Shown: in pieces, positions 1 to 9,576 of the stretch | Layout: each line of letters opens with the position of its first letter | Numbering within the stretch: the first letter of the stretch is position 1 | Origin: Dreissena polymorpha | Lineage: Eukaryota > Mollusca > Bivalvia > Myida > Dreissenidae | DNA: 64,000 bases | Direction of reading: 5' to 3' | NCBI RefSeq assembly: GCF_020536995.1 | Contig: NC_068359.1 | Location: forward strand, 74,456,879 to 74,520,878 | Notes under the pieces: generated by a model | The model's input: only the letters and a program-made list of their open reading frames with translations | What the model was told of the DNA's origin: nothing | The model's database searches: none | Translations under genes and position numbers: made by a program

Positions 1-559
1 TACAATCATTGCGACTAACTCATACCTCAGTAAATAAGTAACCAGGATAAATATACGTTTAGGTAATTAAGATATAAAACATACATATAAAAATTTACAT
101 GTTCCCTGTCTGCCGAACCCGATCCATGGACTATAGCCACAAGAGGTTTCTATGTACCTATGTAGCCGGATTGCGCCCTCAGAGCGCCCAACACCGACAC
201 AGATCACGCTACTCTCCGGTCAAACACAATACTGCATAGGACTGCTGCCTTTGTCACCATATTATCAGAATCATTAACGTGCAAAATGGAAACTTTCAAC
301 TGTCCTTTCACTTCATACATAAGCCATTGCCGATCTTCAATGACCGCTTATTTCCGAGAGATGCATTTTATTTTTTTCAAACTTCGAATTTTGATATATG
401 TTTAACTTATTCATTTAGATTACATTATTTTCACTATAAATATTGACTTTGATCCAATTATCATCTGAAAAATACGATTTCGCGATTTCTTCAAAGATCG
501 AGCGAGCCTTTTTACCTGTTTACTTATATATATCTAATTTAAGGTTACACAGATGTAAA
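1..559. other. Intergenic, no gene seen
   Basis: No open frame, RNA gene or repeat could be recognised here. The first 250 bases are less AT-rich than the rest, but no coding or structural signal was found. Confidence 0.6.
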
Positions 560-641
560 GTTGTCGTGGCCGAGTGGGTAAGGCGATGAAATTGAAATCT
601 TTTGGGATTTTCCCGCGCAGGTTCGATTCCTGCCGACATCG
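560..641 (+). tRNA. tRNA-Ser (anticodon UGA), possibly degenerate
   Basis: This is a class II tRNA of the serine type. The acceptor arm is GTTGTCG (560-566) against CGACATC, with one mismatch, and the discriminator base is G at 641. The A box TGGCCGAGTGG and B box GGTTCGATTCC are intact. The long variable arm folds on GGGA-TTTT-TCCC, as expected for Ser. The anticodon loop ATTGAAA (591-597) places TGA at 593-595. A T5 run just downstream (647-651) can serve as Pol III terminator. The anticodon stem ATGAA/TCTTT contains two non-pairs (T-T and A-C), unusual for a functional gene, so a recent pseudogene or SINE progenitor copy is possible. No intron is seen. Confidence 0.8.
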
Positions 642-1396
642 CATACTTTTTGCGACGCGTTTTATTTCTTTTCTAACGTAATTTGATTTAATATAGCACA
701 TAAGCTATGTTAAGTGTTAAATATGTTGAAAATTGTATGCACATCCTTCAATTTTAAAATTAAAACAACGTTATGGCTAAATTGATTAATTTACTGCTGA
801 AAATACGAATGATGCATGTTGCATTTTTATTTTTATTTCAAAAAGTAAATGGCAAATCTGTCTATTTTTTGGTATTTTTGCTGTATATAGTGTTTCTATA
901 AAAACTTAATTTAAAATATAACTTAAATGATACTATTTTGAATTTTATGACACTTTGTTTTTAACCGACCCAATTTTTACTGAAATCACTTACATTTCAT
1001 GGCGCTATTCCATAGATTAAAATTTGTAAAAAATAAATGTCTGTAAAAGAATACTTATTTCATCTTGTTTAAACTTTAAACACCTTTACTGCATCTGTAC
1101 ACACCAACTGCATGCCCATATTTGGAAATTTGAATGAATTATGGAACTTTTATATACCCCAGAGGTGAAAATAAACTGTACAAAAGCCGAGCGTGAGGGT
1201 GGTTTTGAAAAAATCGGTTTATTTTTTTTTAAGCATGGAAAGCTACCTACAAATTTGCATGTAGTTTAGTGAAATGATGCTGATTAGGAAAATAATTAAT
1301 TAAATTATATTTGGATATGTGCCCATTAGAGGTGCGCAAGCTTAAAAAGGTAGAATTACCGAAATTCCCGTTCTTACACGTTGTAGCATGGATCGG
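642..1396. other. Intergenic, no gene seen
   Basis: AT-rich sequence without a supported gene. It contains one isolated half-site (about 1352-1370) of the TACCGAAATYCCCG motif that forms hairpins at 3463-4340, here without its left arm. Confidence 0.55.
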
Positions 1397-1976
1397 GTAT
1401 TGAACACGATACACGTGTGTATTAGCACCCTACTGTAGTCCCGGCGGGGTTATCAACTGCACCAATACACCGGTAAGCAACCAGGGGAATATCATATGAA
1501 AAAAGAACTATCATGCATGTTTGATTTGTTAAAGTGTGTCACAAAATTTCCCTAACTGCCGATGTCGGCTATAATTTCGGTATAAACATGCAAAGAAATT
1601 AACATATATATATAATGTTAATGCCGATATGTTATTGGACATTTTGTATGTCAAATGTTCATTATTTGTATTAAAATTAAGACGATTGTATTGAACACGA
1701 TACACGTGTGTATTAGCACCCTACTGTAGTCCCGGCGGGGTTATCAACTGCACCAATACACCGGTAAGCAACCAGGGGAATATCATATGAAAAAAGAACT
1801 ATCATGCATGTTTGATGTGTTAAAGTGTGTCACTAAATTTCCCTAACTGCCGATGTCGGCTATAATTTCGGTATAAACATGCACAGAAATTAACATATAT
1901 ATAATGTTATTGCCGGTATGTTATTGGACATTTTGTATGTCAAATGTTCATTATTTGTATTAAAATTAAGACGATG
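1397..1976. repeat. 290-bp tandem direct duplication (two copies)
   Basis: Copy 1 (1397-1687) and copy 2 (1688-1976) are head to tail and nearly identical, with only a handful of substitutions and a short length change in a TA run. Each begins GTATTGAACACGATACACG and ends in TTAAGACGAT. The junction is seamless. Such similarity points to a recent local duplication or a two-unit satellite. No coding potential is seen. Confidence 0.92.
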
Positions 1977-3462
1977 CTTATTTGCCAGAAAGCGTTTATT
2001 TCAAATTCAAAACAAGCAATAATCATACAAAATACCAAAATATAAAACTAACAAAATGACAACACTCTCGCTTAACGCAACGTTCAGAAGCACGCGCACT
2101 TAACAAAAATTATTGCAACTAATGCAAGCTGTAATTAATATGTGACTACTTGCTATACAACCAGTATCATGCGAAAATTGATCTTATTTAATTGTGGTTC
2201 CCTCTTTGAATTTATGTTGCCTGTCGACTTTTAGAATAATGTGTCAGTAATAAATGTTTTTCTTCAGTTTCACATGTTTTTTTTAAGAAAATTTAGTGAA
2301 AGATGCAAATGTGTCTTATTTATTTTTTTCTGTGTCTTCAATGTATCTTATTTATATGTGACTGCGTGCTTATTTTTTTTTTCAAGAAATGAAAGATGCA
2401 AATGTGTCTTATTTTAATTTTATCCATGTCTTAAATGTGGCTTATTTATATAAGATAAAATGATATACTGCCAGTGTCATGCAAAAAAGGATCTAATTTC
2501 TTAATATCCACATTCACGCTTTGTTCTTTATTAGCACCGTCTTTAATTAGGCTATCTATTTAAAGTACAGATTACTGTGAACTTAATAATTGTGCAACGG
2601 TGATGTTGATCCATTATCGTTGTTAATTTAAAATGTAGACAACAAGTTAGCAATTAATGAAATCAGTTATTTTGGAAGTAAATCTAATTTTTTCTGTACA
2701 GTAGCCAGGTGGATGTGTATTGAGCGGATAAGATAGGGATCACCACAAGAAGTTTCTAATACACAGTATAGACTTCCCCTATTATTATTAATTACCTGAT
2801 TGGAATAAATAAAGTGTTAAAGATCATTTCATGTGAAAAGCAGGATTTCTGACATAATTGCAATCGTTTTGCTTTTATGCACAATTTCATGGAACAATGA
2901 ATATATTGGCGCGATGGAACACAATTTATAAATCAAGCTGACAGTATAGTATAATTTTTTAATTATGTGTAATTTAATTCGCATCTCTCCCTTAACTCGT
3001 TCAATGACACGTGAACTTATATCAATTATAAAACATCACGTGCATCATTAAATATTTTTTTTTAATTATGAAAACATATATGTTCTACATGGTTTTGTTT
3101 AGTTTTTTTTCTCAACCAGAGAGACATTATAAAACATTGTTATATATAAAGCGCTTTACTTTTCTACATTACATAAAGATATATCGATTTTTTTGTTAAG
3201 TGTACGTGCTTGACATATTTATAAAAAGGCAGTGTTTATTTTTGTAATAAAATCGAAAATTGACATTTAATTTGATGCAATCCACATTGTTTAGCGGCCA
3301 AGCGCAGTATTCCGCTCTCGGCGGCCGATGGTGTATTGCAATATATACAATGAAAAGCTGGATTTCTGACATAATTTCAATCGTTTTGTTGACGCGGAAG
3401 TGCTTTTTGGTGGCCAAAAATACTATTGTTCCCTTTATTTAAACCTAAATCAGTATTTTTTT
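1977..3462. other. Intergenic AT-rich DNA with small internal duplications
   Basis: No gene is supported. Two small similarities are visible. About 2285-2357 and 2383-2452 share AAAGATGCAAATGTGTCTTA and flanks as a diverged direct repeat. About 2832-2869 and 3350-3388 share roughly 35 bases around GGATTTCTGACATAATT. Confidence 0.5.
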
Positions 3463-3480
3463 ACACTTGAAGGTTTGTAC

Positions 3481-3542
3481 AGCGGGGATTTCGGTACCGG
3501 CGCGGGTTTATGTGCTTGTTAAGAATTACCGAAATCCCCGCT
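3481..3542. repeat. Hairpin with 16-bp perfect arms
   Basis: The left arm AGCGGGGATTTCGGTA (3481-3496) is perfectly complementary to the right arm TACCGAAATCCCCGCT (3527-3542), with a 30-base GC-rich loop containing CCGGCGCGGG. This is the best preserved hairpin of the cluster. Confidence 0.9.
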
Positions 3543-4290
3543 AAGAGGCAACATATTATCCTGATTTATGCTTTGATTAAACATTGATAACTAAATTGCA
3601 AAAGTGTATAGCATATTGTAAATAAGGTAGTACGATATCATTTGTTTCATCAGATTTGTTTGGAAAATACTTTCTGAAGACTTATTATTACTATGTCATG
3701 TTATATTTACATATACTTTTGTGTAACCAATGTTTTAAATGTACATTTTACCTTTTTTACATTCGTTTACACATTTTTCACATTAATAAACTATTTAATA
3801 ATGGAAAAAATATTCTGATAAGAGTGTTTAAATGATTAACACTAATATGATTGTGTACAAATCAACATTAATGCAAAGCCAAAACCCAACCATAATGACA
3901 TATAGACCCTTTAAGGCGTAATATGGGGGATTGGCGTAAACATGGGTGATTTCGGCTCTGGGCGTACGAATGTAGCAGTACCGAAATCCCCGCTCATTAT
4001 TTTCCAAAAGAAGTAACCGAATGGGAGATAATACATGTCACTGGTTGCTAATGAAAAAAAAACACTATAATAATTTTGTTGACACTTGAAGGTTTGTACA
4101 GCAGGATTTCGGTACCGGCGCGCGTTTAAGTTCTAGTGTAGAATAACCGAAATCCCCACTGAGAGGCAACTTAATGCTGTCAAGAGTGCTTAATAATTAA
4201 AATTAATATCATTTTTTTGCACCTTAACATTCATGTGAAGTCAAAAACCATTCATACCGATGACCTATTGACCCTTTAAGGCGTAGATAT

Positions 4291-4337
4291 GGGGATTTCG
4301 GTACTAGGCGGGCGAATGTAGAATTACCGAAATCCCC
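4291..4337. repeat. Hairpin with 13-bp perfect arms
   Basis: GGGGATTTCGGTA (4291-4303) pairs perfectly with TACCGAAATCCCC (4325-4337). The loop CTAGGCGGGCGAATGTAGAAT resembles the loop of the degenerate hairpin at about 3944-3994, so the second hairpin of each duplicated unit is homologous. Confidence 0.88.
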
Positions 4338-4340
4338 TTT

Positions 4341-4848
4341 TCATCATCGCACATTAGTGTAACATAAATTTTAACACAATATATGTAGGGAAACTCATAT
4401 GATTCGCGTAATGTGAAAATGATTATTATGCTATAATTCGACCACGAAACTTGACGTGACTTAATACCGGACATTATGGAATGGAGCTACGCTTGCCGTA
4501 TTTGACATAAGACCCATTTTCGCAAATTATCATATCAATGCTTATATGAATTTGATTGCTATAATCTAATGCGTATTCGACACGGAATTATTGTCAAGGT
4601 TTTTCATTTTGTCAATATTTATCATAGCAGGGGACATTGCTGACATCAATATGGATACTGTTTTCATTTTCTGTCAAGAAATGATATGACTTATTATCAA
4701 GATTATTTTATAGTACGGTAGCGTTCTCTTCACAAGTGAGATTTATTTGTACTGGTAAATTGCTCTTATACTCACCATTCGGACTCGACGATCGGCTCGA
4801 ATAAAAATATTAGTCGCTTAAAAGTACAAATTCATCATATTGAGCACG
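4341..4848. other. Intergenic, no gene seen
   Basis: Nothing beyond AT-rich unique-looking sequence was recognised. Confidence 0.5.
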
Positions 4849-4899
4849 ATTATTATTATTATTATTATTATTATTAATATTATTATTATTATTATTATA

Positions 4900-4955
<56 letters not shown>
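4849..4955. repeat. (ATT)n microsatellite
   Basis: About 105 bases of ATT trinucleotide repeats with two small interruptions (AATATT and ATAATT). Confidence 0.98.
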
Positions 4956-4958
<3 letters not shown>

Positions 4959-4984
4959 GCTTTTAGAAACTTATACCTTAAAAA

Positions 4985-5443
4985 AAATCCCATTGGAAAA
5001 AAAAATCCCATGGGAAAAAAAATCCCATGGGACAAAAAAATCCCATGGGACAATAAAATCCCATGGGATTTTTTTATTATTTTAAAACACGATATAACGC
5101 GTTGAAATCGCGAGAAATGCTCATCATTTGTTAAAAGGTAGTGTTTCTGAAGGTTACATGAATAAATCTCTAAAAATCAGAAAAAAATCCCATGGGATTT
5201 TTTTTTCCCATAAAAAAATGGGATTTTTTTTCTATCAAAGTAAATTGAACGAAAATAAGCACAAATGCTTTAACAATGCTTAAAATCGATAACTAAGCAC
5301 AAACGAACGTGTTTTATGTTTTTGAAAATCCCATGGGATTTTTTCTCCCATAAAAAAGCTGGAGAAAAATCCCATGGGAGAAACCAAAATTCCCATGGGA
5401 TAATGAAAAATCCCATGGGATATTACAAAAATCCCATGGGAAC
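4985..5443. repeat. Cluster of TCCCATGGGA palindromes in A/T-rich spacers
   Basis: About ten exact copies of the self-complementary 10-mer TCCCATGGGA plus one variant (TCCCATTGGA) lie in 460 bases. They are usually preceded by A-runs and sometimes followed by T-runs. Spacing is about 17-20 bases in the first group (about 4987-5069) and in the last (about 5370-5443), with single copies near 5190 and 5330. A related CCCATAAAAAAATGGG inverted repeat lies near 5207. Apparent short open frames on both strands follow from the repeat and are not genes. Confidence 0.9.
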
Positions 5444-5629
5444 CCCAACTTTGCAAATAAAGTTCATAGTGAAGAAAACGCATTTAACAAGCAAAAATAA
5501 CCAATTATTAATCACAAGTTAGACTTTTATCTTATACTTTATCACAAATAAGCAAACCTTCAAGAAAAAGGGTACTTAAGTTTGCGAAATTTCGGTTTCG
5601 CAAAGTTTTTCCGGTGGCCGTTTTTTAAG

Positions 5630-5795
5630 GTTTGTGCTAAAGTAGGTGTCAAATGACATTCTTGTAAAAGGCATATACTATATTTTTTTTCGTCTAACCA
5701 TTTGAAGATTTTTATTCGTTTGTCTTTATTGTTTAATCCTTTAACAATTAAAGTACATAATTTAATCATTTAAGTATGTGGAGGGTGATGTGACT
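5630..5795 (-). mobile_element. LINE 5' fragment (L1/Tx1-like), inverted
   Basis: On the minus strand this encodes the start of an AP-endonuclease domain beginning MIKLCTLIVKGLNNKDKRIK. It is clearly related to the frame starting at 9577, and similarity extends a little upstream into the leader (TCACCC...ACTTAAATGATTAAATT). Homology ends after about 45 codons, near 5630. It is a short stranded 5' end, which is atypical because most LINE copies lose the 5' part. A later deletion or rearrangement probably removed the rest. Confidence 0.8.
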
Positions 5796-7299
5796 AGTAG
5801 TTTGTATGTGCTTGTTTTTTAATATTATCAGTTATATGCTATACCACAGTACAGTATATTAATGTTCTTATATACCTGATCAAATTACTAACTTTATGTA
5901 ACCAACAGTGCCAAACATAATCGTGTATCTAAATGTTTTGGTCGCCCTAATAATCCATAAGAAGTGAACATTTGTACCTAGTAATATACGCCTGTTGATG
6001 TAGGCCTGCAAAGACCCGATAATAGGTAATTATACGTCACATTGCTAATTATATAATTACCAAATCATGTTGTAAAGAATCAAATTAAAAACAGAAACAC
6101 TAAACTAATAAAACAGCTGCATACACAATAACAAGTGTGTGCTAGACAAACGATATCACAATATAATAAAGCATTGTTTATATTTTGGAAGTTTAAACCA
6201 AAGGTTGTAATTGAATTTGTATAAGACACGAGGCATATCTTACGGTTGATTTCGGAGAAATTCGATGTATAATGATTGCTACAATAGTTTGTAACAACTA
6301 ATTCAAATACATATAACGCGAAATAATAATGTTGAGAATATGAAACAAACTTGGTTTGTTTAACAGTAATAATTTAAGAAGTTTTAAATGTATTTGCATG
6401 GTTTTGTAGTATTACAATTCCCATAAAAAGATAATGTAGAATTGAATTGTTTATATAATACTTGATTTGTTATACAATTATTAGCAGTTGGCGAATACAG
6501 AGTTTTTTAATGTCATATATCGAGGCAGGTACCGTCCATACACCCATTAGCATGTGAATTACGTATTCAATGCCAGAACATTTTAATTTGTTTTGCTTGT
6601 ATATCAAGGGAATAAAGCGTAATAAAGGCGATACAATTATTTTTATGTTGTGTCGAACACCATTCAATATCATGTGATTTGTTGATTCTAATATATTGTT
6701 TAAATAGTTTGAATTTATGTATTTATAGTTTGCTTGAGTCATCGCATTTTCTATGCAATCAATATAGAACAACGGTATCGAAAATAAACACAGTGGTCGT
6801 TGTGCACAAGTAGCACTATCGCAAAACAAGAAACAACAATACTTAAAAATGTGGTAGATAGCTGCATATCGGAAGTCATATTTTAAATATGCAATAGATT
6901 GTAGTAACTTTATTTATTATTTTTATTAATGTCAGCATCTTTTAGGTGCACTATTTAATGAAAAAAACGAACGACTTATTTTGGGAATGCTTATCATGTG
7001 ATATGTAATTAATGCTTGCACCTCTCCCATTGCTCCTTAGCAGCCCGTTTTAAGACAATATCTAGTCCACGTGTTGAAAAATGGGATTATGGTAGTAAAC
7101 TGACCTTTATGGGCGATTTCAATGTACGCCAGCAATAAACATATCTTAACTGTCATGTAATATTTGTTTCATACGCGTCATTCAGTGGGATTGTTAACAT
7201 GGCTGAAAAACACACAGAGTTACTGTGTGCGCAACAATATACATAATTTCTAACTCTACAGGTCGTGTATAAGTTGTCTACACATTATTTATTGTAAAC
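5796..7299. other. Intergenic, no gene seen
   Basis: AT-rich sequence. The longest open frame (119 codons, minus strand, 6470-6829) has no recognisable domain and is not supported as a gene. Confidence 0.5.
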
Positions 7300-8410
7300 T
7301 AATATTGACATTTATTCGTAGTATCGTTTCATCCATGCAATCCTCATGTTATATTCAGTTCGCGTTTGGGATGCAAATGTTCTATAAATGAATTATATTG
7401 AAATACAGTAGACACCATATATAACTAGCAATAGCTATATTTGTGTCACTAAAACTGTCGCCGACACCAATGACGTCATGAATGCAATTATGATACCCTT
7501 GAGAATCGAAATCATGACATTTTGTGATATCGCAAAAGTCTTCTTGGATGTCCTTTATTATGTATAACCACAATGGATGATATAACGTGAAGATGAACGT
7601 GAGCCCGTCTTAGTTCGTGACCTTGTCAAATGATTATATATACATGTTGAGTGATTTGTTTATGCTGACAAGTGTTTGTCCTGAAAACTCTGCTATTACG
7701 AACGCGACGATTACCTTGGTGTTAATTTGCAATTTGATCTATTTGTTGCAATACCGATATTTTTTACCATTAAACAGTGTCAATGTTTCAATTATCAATA
7801 CGATTAAACAATGCCGGATACTATTTCAAACGATAAACAATTGTGTCAGTGCGAATCATATGTAAATTTACTATACAACTTCCATGTGCAATAGAAAGTA
7901 GTTTTTCAAATAAACTTGTTTTATAGTTGTTCGTGTCTGATGTACGTGAATGTATTTCATTGATTAGTCTCGTCTGCACGAACAAGAGTGTTATATTCGG
8001 ATATAGTTTCTGGAATTTCATTACTTGGTATATCGTCTGGTATATTAGTTTTGTGACTCATTGTTTGTTTATGGTTCCCTAGCAATACATAAAGGATGGT
8101 TCTTTATTTTAAGGTTTCTCTCATACTGGTACAGTTGAAATTTCACTATATGTTGTTTGTGTCATAAAACAAGAAACACACAGATATATCATCACATTAA
8201 ACTCATAAATTATAGTGCAAAGTGCATCTGTTAACAAGAAATACCAAGAAGATATATATTTAATAGATGATTTCAAATACAATAGTTGTATAGGTTTTTT
8301 TTTAACTATCGTGGACCTCTTAACAAATAATAGCACAACAAATGTTTGTATCAGGATACTTTTTTTGTCATTGCAATAGTGTAACATAAGATTATTAATT
8401 ATTACAACGT
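7300..8410. repeat. Old segmental duplication, copy A (left part)
   Basis: This stretch aligns in the same orientation, with many differences and indels, to 28390-28830 and 33418-34330. Anchors seen by eye are about 7318-7420 with 28408-28500 (CAGTAGACAC), about 7490-7545 with 28550-28610 (ACATTTTGTGATATCGC), about 7690-7710 with 28743-28765 (TATTACGAACRCGACG), and about 8085-8260 with 34030-34180 (CATCTGTTAAC). The right part of copy A resumes near 13920, beyond the CA-rich tract and the LINE. No coding function was recognised. Confidence 0.6.
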
Positions 8411-8469
8411 GTCTTACGAGATACAGGTACTCACAGTGAAAAAAATAAGACAGCGATAAGTTTAAAACA

Positions 8470-9190
8470 AATGCATGTATACACACATACACTCACACGT
8501 ATACAAACACACAAAACACACGCGCGCACTCAACCGCAGACACACGCGCATCCGCACACGCGCACACACGCATAGGAGACACGCACACACACGCACTCGC
8601 GCACACAGCCGCACAACCGCGTTTTTTTTACACAAATAGCACACACACACATATACATACGCGCGCGCTCGCTCGCGCGCACACACAAGTGCGCACACAC
8701 GCATACAAACACACAAAACAGACGCGCGCATTCAACCACAGACACACGCGCATCCGCACACCCGCACACACGCGTCTTTTTTTCTTTTTACACAACCAAC
8801 ACACACACACATACACATACGCGCGCGCTCTCGCGCACACAAGCATGCGTGCACGCACACACACGCACTCGCGCACACACCCGCACACCCGCGTTCTTTT
8901 AACACAACTAGCACACACACAAACACACACACGCGCGCTCGCTTGCTCGCGCACACACATACAATTTCGCACACACACGCATACGTGCACACATACACAC
9001 GCGCTTGCGCACAAACACGCACACACGCGCACCCATTCACACACACGCGCATACACACACGCACAGAAACCCGTGCGCACACTCATTTACACGTACATGC
9101 ACAACACACGCGCATAAAACGCGCGCGCAACACGCGCGCACACACCCGCACACACAAACACACACGCACCGAACCACCCTCCACACACAA
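8470..9190. repeat. CA/CG-rich alternating purine-pyrimidine tract with higher-order repeats
   Basis: About 720 bases are dominated by ACACACGCGC-type sequence on the plus strand. A longer unit recurs: a T-rich gap followed by ACACAAxxAGCACACACACA, an ACATACGCGCGCGCTC block and CGCACACACGCAC, seen near 8625, 8788 and 8898. Alternating purine-pyrimidine with CGCGCG runs is classic Z-DNA-prone sequence. The long open frames (His/Thr-rich on plus, Cys/Val/Arg-rich on minus) are low-complexity artefacts. Confidence 0.95.
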
Positions 9191-9556
9191 TTAAGTAGTT
9201 CTTATTATTATATTATTATTATTATTATGATAAGTTACCATTCAATCTACCGTGTTATATATGTACTTTTTGCTTCTCAGATCAATATTTTTCAATTAGT
9301 TTGTGTATTTTCTAGTGAAAGGAAGTACGCTTTTTTGTGTCTTTATTGGGGACTTGTCGATTATTGTTGTTTTTTTCTCATTATTTTTTTTGTCATTTCT
9401 TCTTTTTCTATGGAATATTCATCTGTTTGTATCCATAATTTGTGTTTTCTATTTTTGTTTGCATATGTAGACATCTTATGTCTTATAATAGAATCTAACT
9501 GGACATGTTTTAAAATAGAAACTTACTGGACAAACACACACACATTTATCATTTAT
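9191..9556. other. T-rich sequence between CA tract and LINE
   Basis: T-rich plus strand without a recognisable domain. It could be 5' leader or eroded ORF1 of the following LINE, but no RNA-binding or zinc motif supports that. Confidence 0.4.
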
Positions 9557-9576
9557 ATCACCCATCACTTTTTTAA

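Larger units (their letters stand above)
3463..4340. repeat. Duplicated block carrying GGGGATTTCGGTA hairpins
   Basis: Two related direct units are present. Both start with CACTTGAAGGTTTGTACAGC (about 3463 and 4083), then carry a hairpin, an AGAGGCAAC motif, a spacer, ACCCTTTAAGGCGTA (about 3908 and 4271) and a second hairpin. The spacer is about 250 bp longer in unit 1. The four hairpins have stems related to GGGGATTTCGGTA / TACCGAAATCCCC. No open frame or target-site duplication is evident. It may be a satellite-like or MITE-like family. Confidence 0.75.

Noticed and set aside
4985-5443. Possible CRISPR array
   Set aside because: The repeated word is only 10 bases, spacers are low-complexity and variable, and the sequence context is eukaryotic.
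5280-5522. Open frames on both strands with repeated NPMG/HGI words
   Set aside because: They arise from the TCCCATGGGA palindromes read in frame; not protein-coding.
6470-6829. 119-codon minus-strand frame
   Set aside because: No domain, low-complexity AT-driven codons and no conserved neighbours.
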